Shown: positions 16,990 through 26,182, numbered from the stretch's first letter. The stretch is 64,000 bases of DNA from Weeksellaceae bacterium (GCA_019459455.1 JAIBEX010000011.1:62001-126000); one strand, 5' to 3'. Numbers and translations: made by a program. Notes: generated by a model not told the origin, from the letters alone.

Positions 16990-17913
16990 TTAATGAAGGT
17001 TGGAGAGTAAGTATGAAATCTCTGCAAATGAATTGCAGTTTTTTTGAAAATTATGACCTGTTATAACCCAAATCGGGTCTATAAATTCAAATCTGAGATG
17101 CGAAAGGTTTTTCGCTGCGTTTTTTTGGAGAAAGGAATAGAGCATTTCCTTCTGTAAAGCGGGAGCAATAATCTGCGGCGGAACGAACGCATCGCTGAAA
17201 TTGAAAAGTTTTGGGTTCAGCATGTCATCATGCCGTAGCAGGATATCTTCAGTGATCCCGGGGTCAAGTTGCCCTTCATTCACCAGCCAGATCTTGTCTG
17301 CAAACTCCTTGGAAAGACGCCAGTCGTGGGAAGAGAACAGGATGAGCTTGTTGTGCTCCCTGGCCAGTTTCCGTAACAACTTAAGGATGATGACTTTGTT
17401 TTCTTCGTCGAGGTGTGTAGTTGGTTCGTCCAGGATAATCATCGGGGAATTCTGCGCCAGCGCCCTGCCTATGAATGCCTTCTGAAGGTTACCATCTGAA
17501 AGTTTTTGTAATGGAAAATCGGTGTACTGGCTTAAATTCAGACTTTCGATGATTTCTTTTACGTGCTGTTTATCAGCACTGTTCAGTTCAAAATAATAAG
17601 GATAATGAATATATTTTCCGAGCGAGACCAAATCCCTAAGTGTATAATTCGCGGGAATCTCTGATTTCGACAAAACTACGGCAACCTGCTCCGAAATTTC
17701 CTTGTTGGACAGAGCTTCCACATTTTTCAATAAGAGCAGTACTTCGCCCTCCAGAACAGGAGTTTGGTTCAGGATACTTTTAATCAAAGTGGTTTTGCCG
17801 ACACCATTATTACCGATGATCAGACAGATTTCGCCTAAATCCAAGCCAGCGTTCACGCCTTTTATTAAAGGAGTTGTATAGCCAATGGTTGTATTTTTTA
17901 ATTGCAGGAACAT
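16990..17913 (-). CDS. Iron-chelate type ABC transporter ATP-binding protein
   Basis: This is the ATPase partner of the FecCD permease encoded just upstream on the same strand. Walker A is GNNGVGKTTLIK (about residue 34), the Q-loop region is VAVVLSKSEIPANYTLRDLV, the signature reads LSDGNLQKAFIGRALA (canonical LSGGQ altered to LSDGN), and Walker B is MIILDEPTTHLD with the H-loop in LFSSHDW. From MFLQLKN the protein is 307 residues. It has an uncommon tail of about 70 residues after the ATPase core (FVPPQIIAPALQKEMLYSFL onward), which resembles nothing I recognise. The gap to the permease is 44 bases. Confidence 0.85.
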   Translation of the reverse strand: MFLQLKNTTIGYTTPLIKGVNAGLDLGEICLIIGNNGVGKTTLIKSILNQTPVLEGEVLLLLKNVEALSNKEISEQVAVVLSKSEIPANYTLRDLVSLGKYIHYPYYFELNSADKQHVKEIIESLNLSQYTDFPLQKLSDGNLQKAFIGRALAQNSPMIILDEPTTHLDEENKVIILKLLRKLAREHNKLILFSSHDWRLSKEFADKIWLVNEGQLDPGITEDILLRHDDMLNPKLFNFSDAFVPPQIIAPALQKEMLYSFLQKNAAKNLSHLRFEFIDPIWVITGHNFQKNCNSFAEISYLLSNLH

Positions 17914-17957
17914 CTTTTTTTTAAACCACAAAAGTCATAAAACAATATGTTGTGTCA

Positions 17958-18935
17958 TTATACTGCGCTTCTTCCCTTATTCATCATCATCGTCAAAATT
18001 ACAGGAATCCCAAACAGTGACGTAATGACATTTAATGGGAACTGCGTTGTTTCTGAAACAATGGAAAACATCTCCATGATGAACATCCCCAGGATCATAT
18101 TCAAGATCCACTGCTGCCAGAGTTTTGCCGGATTGTAAATCATCCTGCTGAAGTGCGGTATCACGATGCCGATAAATAAAATGGGTCCAAGAAAAGCAGT
18201 AACAGAGGCCGAAAGTAGTGAAGAAGCCACAATGACAAACAGCTTAAGGTGATTTAAATTCACACCGAAACTTTGCGCGTAAGAGGTGCCAAGGGAATTT
18301 CCTATGAGTGGTTTAATGGATTTGAAGCTCAACACCAATCCCAAAATAATGATTCCCGTGAGCACCCAAAGTTGGTTCCCTGAAACCTGGCTGTTCGCCC
18401 CAAAACTCCAGAGGATGTAGTTTTTAAGACTTTGATTTTCCGCATAGAACTGGAGGATGGAAACAATTGCGCCGGCCAAAGCCGAAACCAGGAATCCAAA
18501 GATGATCAGAAACGATTTATCCTGAAACCGGTGCGAAAAAGCGAGTAGAATAACCATCAGCAGCAGACTTCCCAGAATAGCTGAAATACTGATAAAACTG
18601 TTCTGCAAAAATTCAGGCAACTGAAAATCCTGGGATAGAAAGATATAAAATGCAACACTCAGGCTTGCCACAGAGGTGATTCCGAGCACCGAAGGTCCCG
18701 CGAGCGGATTCTGGAAATACTCTTGTAAAAGAAACCCCGAGGTTGGAATGGAAATACCCGCCAAAAGCATCGCCAAAACCCGATTAATACGGAGCTGTGC
18801 GATTTGGGAGTTTTCAGAATCTGAAAAAAAGAAATCCGAAACACTCAGTTTCATAAAACCGATATTCAGGTTAATCACAACCGAAATAATGATTCCGATG
18901 AGGATGAATACGCAAATGGTTTTGAAGTTGGACAT
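17958..18935 (-). CDS. FecCD family ABC transporter permease
   Basis: This is an inner-membrane permease of 325 residues with about nine or ten helices. The family hallmarks are RINRVLAMLLAGISIPTSGF near the N-terminus, NPLAGPSVLGITSVASLS, and FLGPILFIGIVIPHFSRMIY, where the ATPase coupling loop lies. FecCD permeases import ferric siderophores, heme or cobalamin delivered by a periplasmic protein. No binding-protein gene is adjacent, so the delivery partner must be elsewhere. The TonB-dependent receptor at 3.4 kb is a possible but distant outer-membrane partner. Confidence 0.88.
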   Translation of the reverse strand: MSNFKTICVFILIGIIISVVINLNIGFMKLSVSDFFFSDSENSQIAQLRINRVLAMLLAGISIPTSGFLLQEYFQNPLAGPSVLGITSVASLSVAFYIFLSQDFQLPEFLQNSFISISAILGSLLLMVILLAFSHRFQDKSFLIIFGFLVSALAGAIVSILQFYAENQSLKNYILWSFGANSQVSGNQLWVLTGIIILGLVLSFKSIKPLIGNSLGTSYAQSFGVNLNHLKLFVIVASSLLSASVTAFLGPILFIGIVIPHFSRMIYNPAKLWQQWILNMILGMFIMEMFSIVSETTQFPLNVITSLFGIPVILTMMMNKGRSAV

Positions 18936-19021
18936 CCTTTAACAAGCCAAGAGACAATACATTTTAATTGGAAATGAATTCTTTCTGAATACTAATGGAA
19001 GATTCTGCGAATCTCTCTTGA

Positions 19022-19582
19022 TTACTTAAAGGAATTTATTTTGGTGTCCAGCTGCTCTTTGGTCATCATGCTCATGTATTCATCGGTTTTGTCGCGTTTA
19101 CGCATGTAGGTGAAAGGGATTCCGCTGCCGTCCCAGCTTTTGAAATTTTTGCTGAAAAAATCGGGTTGCAGCAGGGTGCCGTCCAGCAGGATTACATTTT
19201 TTGTAAGACCGTTTTCTTCTGCGAAATTTTTTACGTCGGTAGGCCAGTCCGTTTTCTGATCCAGGCTTACAAAGGTGAACTTGACCGGCTGATCTTTCAG
19301 CTCCAGCATCTTTTCCTTGAAATGAGGAATCTCCCTCATGCACGGGCCACACCAGGTTGCGAAGAAATTGGTTACATAAAGGGTGTCATTGTCTTTCGCT
19401 GCTAAAAAGTCAGAAATTTTTTCAGGGGAATATTCTACAGCTGTGAATAGGGCTACCGGTTCGTTGGTCTCCGGTACAGTAATGCTGTCGGTGCTGAAAT
19501 CTTCATTTTCGGTCACCACTTCCTTTTTATTGCAGGAGGTAAGGGCTGCAATAACACACAACGATAAGAATAACTTCTTCAT
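19022..19582 (-). CDS. TlpA/ResA-type thioredoxin lipoprotein
   Basis: This 186-residue protein has a lipoprotein signal MKKLFLSLCVIAALTSC-NKK, so it should be membrane-anchored outside the cytoplasm. The thioredoxin fold follows, with the redox motif in FFATWCGPCMREIPHF and the cis-proline segment GSGIPFTYM. Such proteins reduce disulfides, for example during cytochrome c maturation. It is transcribed divergently from the reductase gene at 19.6 kb and lies just upstream of the FecCD permease. Partners are not identifiable from context. Confidence 0.88.
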   Translation of the reverse strand: MKKLFLSLCVIAALTSCNKKEVVTENEDFSTDSITVPETNEPVALFTAVEYSPEKISDFLAAKDNDTLYVTNFFATWCGPCMREIPHFKEKMLELKDQPVKFTFVSLDQKTDWPTDVKNFAEENGLTKNVILLDGTLLQPDFFSKNFKSWDGSGIPFTYMRKRDKTDEYMSMMTKEQLDTKINSFK

Positions 19583-19592
19583 AATTTTTTAC

Positions 19593-19600
19593 TATTTTTG
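19593..19600 (+). promoter_or_regulatory. -7 element of the flavin/2Fe-2S reductase gene
   Basis: TATTTTTG sits only 1-10 bases before the two possible start codons (19602, 19611). With a transcription start 4-6 bases downstream, only 19611 can be used, giving an almost leaderless mRNA. Confidence 0.5.
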
Positions 19601-19610
19601 AATGGACGAT

Positions 19611-20735
19611 ATGGAGAAACAATTACCCAATGCGAGGCAGTATGATTTTCACCGCCTAAAAATAACGAAAAAGCACCAACTGACCAACTCAGTCTTTGAA
19701 CTGCAGTTTGAAGTTCCCGATCATCTTAAGGAAAAGTACAGGTTCCGGGCCGGCCAGTACGTTGGTCTGAAGTATGAACACAATGGGCAACTTTACATCA
19801 ATGATTTCTCCATGACCTCTGCTCCCCACGAAGAAAACATTTCGCTGGGGATTAAAATCAATTCCGGCAACAGTTCCACCAGGGACCTTTTTCACAGATA
19901 TGCCGTGGGCGACGAGATGGAGGTTTCCGAACCTAAAGGTCGTTTCACGCTGGTGTCCAAACCGCACGAATTCCGTACAATCATTGGCTTTGCAGGGGGG
20001 ATAGGCATTACGCCTTTAATCAGTCACTTCAAGAATATTCTGCACACCGAACCGCGAACCCGACTTTATCTTTTTTACGGAAACCGTAAATCGGATGAGA
20101 TTGCTTTTAGAAATGAGCTTGATAATTTGGCCCGAAAGTATGGCGACAGGCTTCATATCTTCTACTTTTTCTCCCAGGAGGACACCACCGATAATTTGTT
20201 TCAGGGAAGGCTAAATGAACAGAAACTTAAACTCATCATCAATCAGATTCTGCATCTGGACGATACCGATGAGGAAAGCACGATTTGGGATGCGGTGGAC
20301 GAGGTGCTGATTTGTGGAAAGGGAGAAATGATAAAGTCCCTGGCCAACGCCTGCTATAACAACGGTATCCCGAAGAAGAACATCCATTTTGAACTTTTTG
20401 AGGAGTACAATGAAGACATTTATCCACAGGAACAGGAATTTCCGCTCGTGGAAAATATTGAAGTTGAATTCCGGATCAACCACCGAACCTTCAGCACCAC
20501 GCTGGAAAACAACAGGACCAAATTACTGCAGCAATTGCTGATCAAAGGATTTCCGGTTCCTTACTCCTGTAAGTCCGGTATTTGCGGAAGTTGTGAATGC
20601 TATTTGCTGGAAGGGGAGGTTGAGCTTCTGGAAAATGAATATCTGACAGAAAAGGAAGAGCAGTCCGGCAAAATACTGGCCTGTATGTCCGTTGCCCTAA
20701 GCAATAGAATAAAGCTTAATTTTGATATGGTTTAA
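19611..20735 (+). CDS. FAD/NAD(P)H oxidoreductase with C-terminal 2Fe-2S ferredoxin domain
   Basis: This single-chain electron-transfer reductase has the order of PaaE, Hcr and phenol-hydroxylase reductases. The FAD domain is at about 10-105 (RFRAGQYVGLKY, INDFSMTSAP), the NAD(P)H domain at 115-250 (IIGFAGGIGITPLISHF, LYLFYGNRKSDEIAF), and a plant-type ferredoxin domain at about 285-374 with CKSGICGSCECYL plus a distal Cys in ILACMSV (CX4CX2C...C). It probably passes electrons from NAD(P)H to an oxygenase or reductase, but no such partner is adjacent. I chose the second Met because the promoter element leaves no room for the first. Confidence 0.88.
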   Translation: MEKQLPNARQYDFHRLKITKKHQLTNSVFELQFEVPDHLKEKYRFRAGQYVGLKYEHNGQLYINDFSMTSAPHEENISLGIKINSGNSSTRDLFHRYAVGDEMEVSEPKGRFTLVSKPHEFRTIIGFAGGIGITPLISHFKNILHTEPRTRLYLFYGNRKSDEIAFRNELDNLARKYGDRLHIFYFFSQEDTTDNLFQGRLNEQKLKLIINQILHLDDTDEESTIWDAVDEVLICGKGEMIKSLANACYNNGIPKKNIHFELFEEYNEDIYPQEQEFPLVENIEVEFRINHRTFSTTLENNRTKLLQQLLIKGFPVPYSCKSGICGSCECYLLEGEVELLENEYLTEKEEQSGKILACMSVALSNRIKLNFDMV

Positions 20736-20783
20736 AACTAATCCTTAAATCTCCACCGTCTCCTGAAACGAATACTAGACATA

Positions 20784-21380
20784 TTGAAAACATTCTTCTC
20801 CCTGGTTGAAATCGGGGTGCTGCTGGTTTTACTGGCCAACATCTGGGTGTTTTCTGTAATCAACGGACGTACCTATACTAAAATCTCAAAAATTCCGCCG
20901 CGGGAAACAGCTCTGGTCCTGGGTACCTCACCGAAGATGCGTTCAGGTGCCGGAAATCCCTATTTCATTAAGAGAATGGATGCCACGGCTTTACTTTTTC
21001 ATCATGGGAAGGTGAAGAAAATTATTGTCAGCGGGGAAAAAAGTAAAGGATATGATGAGCCGGCAGCGATGAAACGGTTCCTGGTCTATGAGGAAGGGGT
21101 GCCGGAGAACATTATCATTGAAGATCCGAAAGGTTTCAATACGCAGAAGAGTATCATCCGCTGCAAAGAAGTGTATAAAATCAATGATGTAATCATCGTA
21201 TCACAGGGATTCCATAATTTGAGGGCACTCTTTTTCGCACGGAACAATGACCTGAATGCGTTGGGCTTTGATGCCCAGGATGTCTCACTGCCCGAGAGCT
21301 ACTACAGGAATCAATCCCGTGAAGTCCTGGCCCGGGTTCTTGCCGTCCTGTATTACGTTCTGGGAATATCCCCTGACTGA
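20784..21380 (+). CDS. SanA/YdcF-like DUF218 membrane protein
   Basis: This 198-residue protein has one N-terminal membrane segment (LVEIGVLLVLLANIWVFSVI) and a DUF218 domain: TALVLGTSPKMRSG, RMDATALLFHHGKVKKIIVS, VPENIIIEDPKGFNTQKSI and VIIVSQGFHNLRALFFA. It most resembles SanA of E. coli, a cell-envelope protein linked to vancomycin exclusion at high temperature; the biochemical activity is unknown. The start codon is TTG, since no ATG lies between the upstream gene and the conserved region. It follows the reductase gene after 48 bases and may be co-transcribed. It is convergent with tamL, 3 bases apart. Confidence 0.82.
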   Translation: MKTFFSLVEIGVLLVLLANIWVFSVINGRTYTKISKIPPRETALVLGTSPKMRSGAGNPYFIKRMDATALLFHHGKVKKIIVSGEKSKGYDEPAAMKRFLVYEEGVPENIIIEDPKGFNTQKSIIRCKEVYKINDVIIVSQGFHNLRALFFARNNDLNALGFDAQDVSLPESYYRNQSREVLARVLAVLYYVLGISPD

Positions 21381-21383
21381 TCC

Positions 21384-23963
21384 TTAGAATGGATATCCGA
21401 ATGCAAAGTTCAGCGTCGGTTTCAGTGGCTGTATTTTGCTGAACCTCCACCGTTCGCCTTCGGGCTGGTTTGGATCGTATATTTTGTATGCAAAATCAAC
21501 GCGTGCGGTAATGTATGCCACATTAATCCTTAATCCCAGGCCACTGCCTACACCCATCTGTTTCAGGAATTTGTTGAATTTAAACTGGTCTCCGAAACCG
21601 GTATCCTTCAGGCTCCAAATGTTTCCTGCATCAGTAAACACCGCGGCTTCATACATATCCGTAATCGGTATGCGGTATTCCACACTGGAAGTCAGCTTTA
21701 CATTTCCCATCACAAAAGTCCTGATCCGCTCGTCAAGTTGTGAATCGGCCGGTCCAAGTCCTCCAAAAGGCCTCCAGGCGCGAATGTCGTTGGAACCGCC
21801 ATTGAAATAGGACCGTACAAAAGGCATCTGGTTGGAATTGCCGTACGGAATGCCCAAACCGATAAATTGCCGCATCGCCAGGGTCTGTTTGCCGAATGTA
21901 AGATATTTCCTTACATCGATATCAAATTTAACAAACTGCGAAAGTGGCATTTTGAAGAGCGTTTTCTGTTGCCCTGTGGTAATTCCTTTTTCGGACTCTT
22001 TACCTGCAACAAGACTCAGCAGGTTACCGGCAACCTCCACTTTTCCGTTAAAATAAAACGGATTGTCGAATTCCTTTTTACCGATCTCATTATAAAGGAA
22101 ATTGTAGATAAAGGAAGAGATCAAAACGTCCTGTGTCTGTCGGTCTTTGTTTACCAGCGACTGCCTGAAGGTGTTGTATGCATTCAGATCATACCCGGAC
22201 AATGAACTTCCATAAGCGGGATCGTTCAGAATCGTTGCTGAAAACTCGTCTGAACTGATCTGACCATCCACGAACTGTGCATAGAGCGCGGGCGAATAGT
22301 TGTTGAACACATAATCTCTCACATCTGCATCGCGTGGGAAATACTCATAATAGCGGTCTTTGTTCCTCGTCAAACTGAGTTGTGTATTGAAGACGGTCAG
22401 CCGGTGGGAAACCACATCGTTCACGTTGGCAAAATAATTCAGTCCGGTATTAAAGTTGACCCGGTCCATCCCTATATTTTTCTGGAAAGAAGCTCCGAGG
22501 CTGATGGAAGAGGAGGGTGAGTATCTTTTGGGAATCAGTTTGTAATAACTGAAAGGCAGCAGCAGCCTTGGAAAGCTCAGGTTAGCATTGGCCGAGAGTT
22601 CGTGCGCCCAAACGCGGGTGTCCAGGTCCTTGGAATTCCTGATCCTTCCCACAATCCAGGAAAACGAAGTGTTAAGGTTTTCAGCACCTCCAAATACGTT
22701 TCTCGTCGTAAGATCCACAGATGGCGCTGCCGCAAGGTTGAGCAGTTGCGAATAGTTGACGTCTGCAGCAACTTTAAGTTCATACTTCGGCAGCGGCTTC
22801 AGCAGATAAAGTACATCCACAATACTGTCGTTCGGCGCAGCTGTGCCTCCTCTTCTCAAGGAATCCTTTGCCTTTATCAGACTGAAATTATTCATGGCCA
22901 GAAAATTTCTTCGTGTAAGGTCAAGATTTTTCTGGTTGTAAAGTTCCCCGTTTCTTAAAATGACCCCCCTCCAAAGTGCGCTGCTTTTAAACTGGTCGTC
23001 CAGCATATGAAAACGGACTCCACGCAGGGAATCGCGGGTCGTGTTGTGAGGAAAATCGTTGGCATTTTCTATAACTGCAACATCAATGTTTCCTATGGTG
23101 GCGGTTTTATACGGTGAGTCCACTGAATCCTTATGGATTTCCATAGTCACCGGTACATTTTTCCTGCTCGTAAGGGTATCTGCCATGAAGAAAATCTCCT
23201 GTCCGGAACTGTTGAACTGATAGTAACCCCGGCTTCTCATTAGGTCGTTTATCCTTTTCACCTCCTTTTCCAGCGCGGTTTGATCCAGGGTCTTTTTGGA
23301 CCGTATGGCACTTGCAGTTAAATCCTCTTCGTAGATCCCTTTGATTTTCTGATCTGGTATGTCGTAATAATAATCGCTGATAAGGGTAGGGTCTTTCGGA
23401 GTGATCAGATACGTTACCTCGGCCTTTTTTGCGGCGGAATCCAGGTCGTGGCTGAATTTTGTTGCTGCATCCCAGTATCCACGAAAAACAAGACGCTTCC
23501 GGATGGAGTTAGCACTGGTTTCACTCTTGCTTTGGTCCAGGATTACCGGTGGCTGACCTATATTATGAAAAAAACGGTCCCAAAACAGGCTTTTACCCAC
23601 ATATTCAGGGTGACCGTATTTGATGAATAGGGAGTCGCGCAGTTTTCTGTTCCGCATATCCGAAGGGTAGGTCATATACTCGTTCAGGATCGTGTCGTAC
23701 TTAGGGTTGGCCATGTTATACATCCACAGGCCTACCGGAAAAAAAAGAAGCTGTTTTTTATTGGGTTTCTGACTTACGTAATCCGGAAGTTCATCTTCCA
23801 GTATTTTTTCGCCTTCGTACTTAAAATGATTTTTGACCAGCAGGTATTCACCATCCGGTACCTTTTTAGTTGTGCTGCAGGCGTAAAGAATAAGGATTAC
23901 GGTTGCAAAAGATAAAAATATATGATATTTTTGAAGATATTTTCCTAAATGCTTACGGCTCAT
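21384..23963 (-). CDS. tamL: TamL-type outer-membrane assembly lipoprotein (BamA/TamA family)
   Basis: This 859-residue Omp85-family protein has a lipoprotein signal (ATVILILYACSTTKK, lipid-modified Cys29), which marks the Bacteroidota TamL subgroup in contrast to TamA. POTRA-like segments lie at about 40-400, for example TLDQTALEKEVKRINDLMRS and NLDLTRRNFLAMNNFSLI. The barrel ends with FNGGSNDIRAWRPFGGLG (counterpart of the VRGF loop), the SSVEYRIPITDMYEAAVFTD strand pair and a terminal FAFGYPF. It helps insert outer-membrane proteins, probably with a TamB partner not in this window. Its first 15 bases overlap the start of the divergent methyltransferase gene. Confidence 0.87.
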   Translation of the reverse strand: MSRKHLGKYLQKYHIFLSFATVILILYACSTTKKVPDGEYLLVKNHFKYEGEKILEDELPDYVSQKPNKKQLLFFPVGLWMYNMANPKYDTILNEYMTYPSDMRNRKLRDSLFIKYGHPEYVGKSLFWDRFFHNIGQPPVILDQSKSETSANSIRKRLVFRGYWDAATKFSHDLDSAAKKAEVTYLITPKDPTLISDYYYDIPDQKIKGIYEEDLTASAIRSKKTLDQTALEKEVKRINDLMRSRGYYQFNSSGQEIFFMADTLTSRKNVPVTMEIHKDSVDSPYKTATIGNIDVAVIENANDFPHNTTRDSLRGVRFHMLDDQFKSSALWRGVILRNGELYNQKNLDLTRRNFLAMNNFSLIKAKDSLRRGGTAAPNDSIVDVLYLLKPLPKYELKVAADVNYSQLLNLAAAPSVDLTTRNVFGGAENLNTSFSWIVGRIRNSKDLDTRVWAHELSANANLSFPRLLLPFSYYKLIPKRYSPSSSISLGASFQKNIGMDRVNFNTGLNYFANVNDVVSHRLTVFNTQLSLTRNKDRYYEYFPRDADVRDYVFNNYSPALYAQFVDGQISSDEFSATILNDPAYGSSLSGYDLNAYNTFRQSLVNKDRQTQDVLISSFIYNFLYNEIGKKEFDNPFYFNGKVEVAGNLLSLVAGKESEKGITTGQQKTLFKMPLSQFVKFDIDVRKYLTFGKQTLAMRQFIGLGIPYGNSNQMPFVRSYFNGGSNDIRAWRPFGGLGPADSQLDERIRTFVMGNVKLTSSVEYRIPITDMYEAAVFTDAGNIWSLKDTGFGDQFKFNKFLKQMGVGSGLGLRINVAYITARVDFAYKIYDPNQPEGERWRFSKIQPLKPTLNFAFGYPF
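23903..23933 (+). promoter_or_regulatory. Methyltransferase promoter inside tamL coding sequence
   Basis: TTG (23903-23905), a 20-base spacer and TATTTTTG (23926-23933) match the flavobacterial consensus. The promoter lies within the antisense of the tamL signal-peptide codons, 15 bases before the methyltransferase ATG. Confidence 0.65.
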
Positions 23964-24683
23964 ACAATAAAAATATTACAGTCTCTCGACAAAAAAAAGT
24001 ACCGTCAAAAGCACAATTTATTTGTGGTTGAAGGTAACAAAAATATACGTGAACTGGCGCATTCCCACTATAAAATTACAGAAATATTTTCTATAAATCC
24101 CACGGCTCTGGACTTTCCCGACGTGGATATTACTCAGATAAATGAAAATGAACTGCGAAAGATAAGTTTTCTTCAGCATCCTAAAGATTCGGTAGCGCTG
24201 TGCACGACAAACCCGGAAACTTATATCGACCAGTGCGCTTTTCAGCTGGTTTTAGACGGTATCCAGGATCCGGGTAACCTGGGAACAATCATCCGTCTTG
24301 CCGACTGGTTTGGCATTGAACAGATCGTCTGTTCGGAAGACACCGTGGATTTCTACAATCCAAAGGTTATACAGGCGACCATGGGTTCCTTCACGAGGGT
24401 CAATGTAGTGTACAGGGACCTTGAAACCTTCCTTCAACAATCGGAAAATCTCAACCTCGGTACCGATATGGAAGGAGAAAATATTTACTCCTTTAATTTT
24501 CCTGAGAAAATAAACCTTATACTCGGTAACGAAGGCAATGGTCTGCGCTCCGGAACAGAAAAATTCCTGCACCACAAAATCACCATACCGCGGTTTGGGA
24601 AATCGAAATCGACGGAAAGCCTGAATGTCTCCATGGCGGCGGGGATTGTTTTAGGACAGATATTCTCCGATCAAAAGTTTTGA
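23949..24683 (+). CDS. TrmH/SpoU family RNA 2'-O-methyltransferase
   Basis: This 244-residue SPOUT enzyme methylates a ribose in rRNA or tRNA using SAM. The N-terminal substrate-binding part starts KKKYRQKHNLFVVEGNKN, typical of RlmB-like proteins. The three knot motifs are present: DPGNLGTIIRLADWFG, NLILGNEGNGLRS and STESLNVSMAAGIVLGQ. The start at 23949 is supported by the conserved N-terminus and by the promoter at 23903-23933, although the gene then overlaps the tamL start head-to-head by 15 bases. The exact target nucleotide is unknown. Confidence 0.87.
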   Translation: MLTAHTIKILQSLDKKKYRQKHNLFVVEGNKNIRELAHSHYKITEIFSINPTALDFPDVDITQINENELRKISFLQHPKDSVALCTTNPETYIDQCAFQLVLDGIQDPGNLGTIIRLADWFGIEQIVCSEDTVDFYNPKVIQATMGSFTRVNVVYRDLETFLQQSENLNLGTDMEGENIYSFNFPEKINLILGNEGNGLRSGTEKFLHHKITIPRFGKSKSTESLNVSMAAGIVLGQIFSDQKF

Positions 24684-24711
24684 TTCTTTATTGAGTTGAA
24701 CCCTGGTGAAT

Positions 24712-26073
24712 TTACATCACCCTGTTTATCCATTTCATTTTTTCTTCGGAATAGGGAGGGTATTTCAAGTTAGGTTCTCCCCAGGTCGCGCGGTCCATCA
24801 CTGCTTTACGGTGCGAAAAAGCTTCAAAACCATATTTTCCGTGATAGCTGCCGATGCCTGAGTTTCCAACGCCGCCAAATGGAAGATGGTCATTGCTCAG
24901 GTGCATCACCACGTCATTGATGCAGCCTCCGCCAAAGGAAAGGAGTGAGGTGAAGAGCTCTTTCTCCTCATTGTTTTTCGTGAAAATGTACGCGGCCAAA
25001 GGTTTTTCAGTTTCCAGGATTTCATTAAGCGCCTCCCTGAAATACTGGTAAGTCAGAACGGGTAGCACGGGGCCAAATATTTCTTCCTGCATGACTTTAT
25101 CTTCCCACTGCACATCCGTAAGAATGGTAGGCTCGATGTAGAGGTTGTTTACGTCATGGTTTCCACCGAAATAAACCTTTGCAGTGTCAATTAATTCGGT
25201 AAGCCGTTTAAAATTCTTTTGGTTGATGATTTGGGTGTAGTGTTGCTTGTCCGGTCCGTATTCGAACTTTTTAATATACTGGCGCAGGTATTCCAGGAAT
25301 TTATCCTTCACTTTTTCATCTACTAACAGATAGTCCGGCGCTACGCAGGTCTGTCCGGCATTCAGGAATTTACCCCAGACAATCCTTTTTGCGGCCACAT
25401 CGAAATCAGCGCTTGCGGTTACAATCACCGGCGATTTACCCCCAAGTTCCAGGGTTACGGGTGTTAAGTGTTTCGCAGCTGCTTCATAGACAATCTTTCC
25501 CACTCTGGTGCTTCCCGTGAAGAATATCTTATCAAATTTCAGTTTCAGTAGTTCTGTTGTTTCCTCAATTCCACCTTCCGCAACGTAAAGAAACTCCTCA
25601 GGAAATTCCGGGTTTATGATTTGGGCCATTACTGCCATGGTATGGAAAGCAATTTCGCTCGGTTTTACAATACAGGTATTACCGGCGGCGATTGCAGCAA
25701 CCATGGGCGAGAGTGAAAGCTGATAGGGGTAATTCCATGCGCCAATGACGAGGACGCAGCCTAAAGGTTCACTGTAGATTTTACTTGTAGCAATCTGGTT
25801 TACTAGGTTGGTCTTCGCACTTTTGGGTTTCGCAAAACGGTCCAGGTTTTTCAGGTAATAATCAATATCCTTCAGCACAAAGGAAATCTCTGTGGTGTAG
25901 GTTTCAAAGCGGGACTTTCCGAAGTCTTTATAGATGGCTTCATACAGCACATCTTCATTTTTCTGGATAAGGGTTTTAAGCTGTCTCAGTTTGTGTTTCC
26001 GGAAATCAGGGTCTTTGGTTTTATGTGTTTTATAAAATTCCCTCTGCTTTTCTAAGATATGCTGAACATTCAT
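24712..26073 (-). CDS. NAD(P)-dependent aldehyde dehydrogenase (ALDH3-like)
   Basis: This 453-residue protein oxidises an aldehyde to the acid. The length and lack of an extended N-terminus fit the ALDH3/YwdH class. The active-site Glu is in PVTLELGGKSPVIV and the nucleophile Cys is in NAGQTCVAPDYLL; other motifs are VLVIGAWNYPYQLSLSPMV, IFFTGSTRVGKIV and LPFGGVGNSGIGSYHGK. The likely substrate is a medium- or long-chain fatty aldehyde (inference from family). It is divergent from the SDR gene and convergent with the methyltransferase gene. Confidence 0.92.
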   Translation of the reverse strand: MNVQHILEKQREFYKTHKTKDPDFRKHKLRQLKTLIQKNEDVLYEAIYKDFGKSRFETYTTEISFVLKDIDYYLKNLDRFAKPKSAKTNLVNQIATSKIYSEPLGCVLVIGAWNYPYQLSLSPMVAAIAAGNTCIVKPSEIAFHTMAVMAQIINPEFPEEFLYVAEGGIEETTELLKLKFDKIFFTGSTRVGKIVYEAAAKHLTPVTLELGGKSPVIVTASADFDVAAKRIVWGKFLNAGQTCVAPDYLLVDEKVKDKFLEYLRQYIKKFEYGPDKQHYTQIINQKNFKRLTELIDTAKVYFGGNHDVNNLYIEPTILTDVQWEDKVMQEEIFGPVLPVLTYQYFREALNEILETEKPLAAYIFTKNNEEKELFTSLLSFGGGCINDVVMHLSNDHLPFGGVGNSGIGSYHGKYGFEAFSHRKAVMDRATWGEPNLKYPPYSEEKMKWINRVM

Positions 26074-26157
26074 TTTGATTTTTTATTAGAACACAAATTA
26101 CACATATTTATTTGAAAAGGGAATGCTAAAAAAATGCGGTGACGGTGATTTTCTATT

Positions 26158-26165
26158 TATATTTG
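26158..26165 (+). promoter_or_regulatory. -7 element of the SDR gene
   Basis: TATATTTG lies 18 bases before the ATG at 26183, which supports that start over the longer frame opening at 26123. Confidence 0.5.
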
Positions 26166-26182
26166 TGTATTGCAGGTGTAAT

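Noticed and set aside
26123-26182. Longer start of the SDR gene (MLKKCGDG...)
   Set aside because: The -7 element at 26158-26165 would lie inside the coding region, and the extra residues are not SDR-like.
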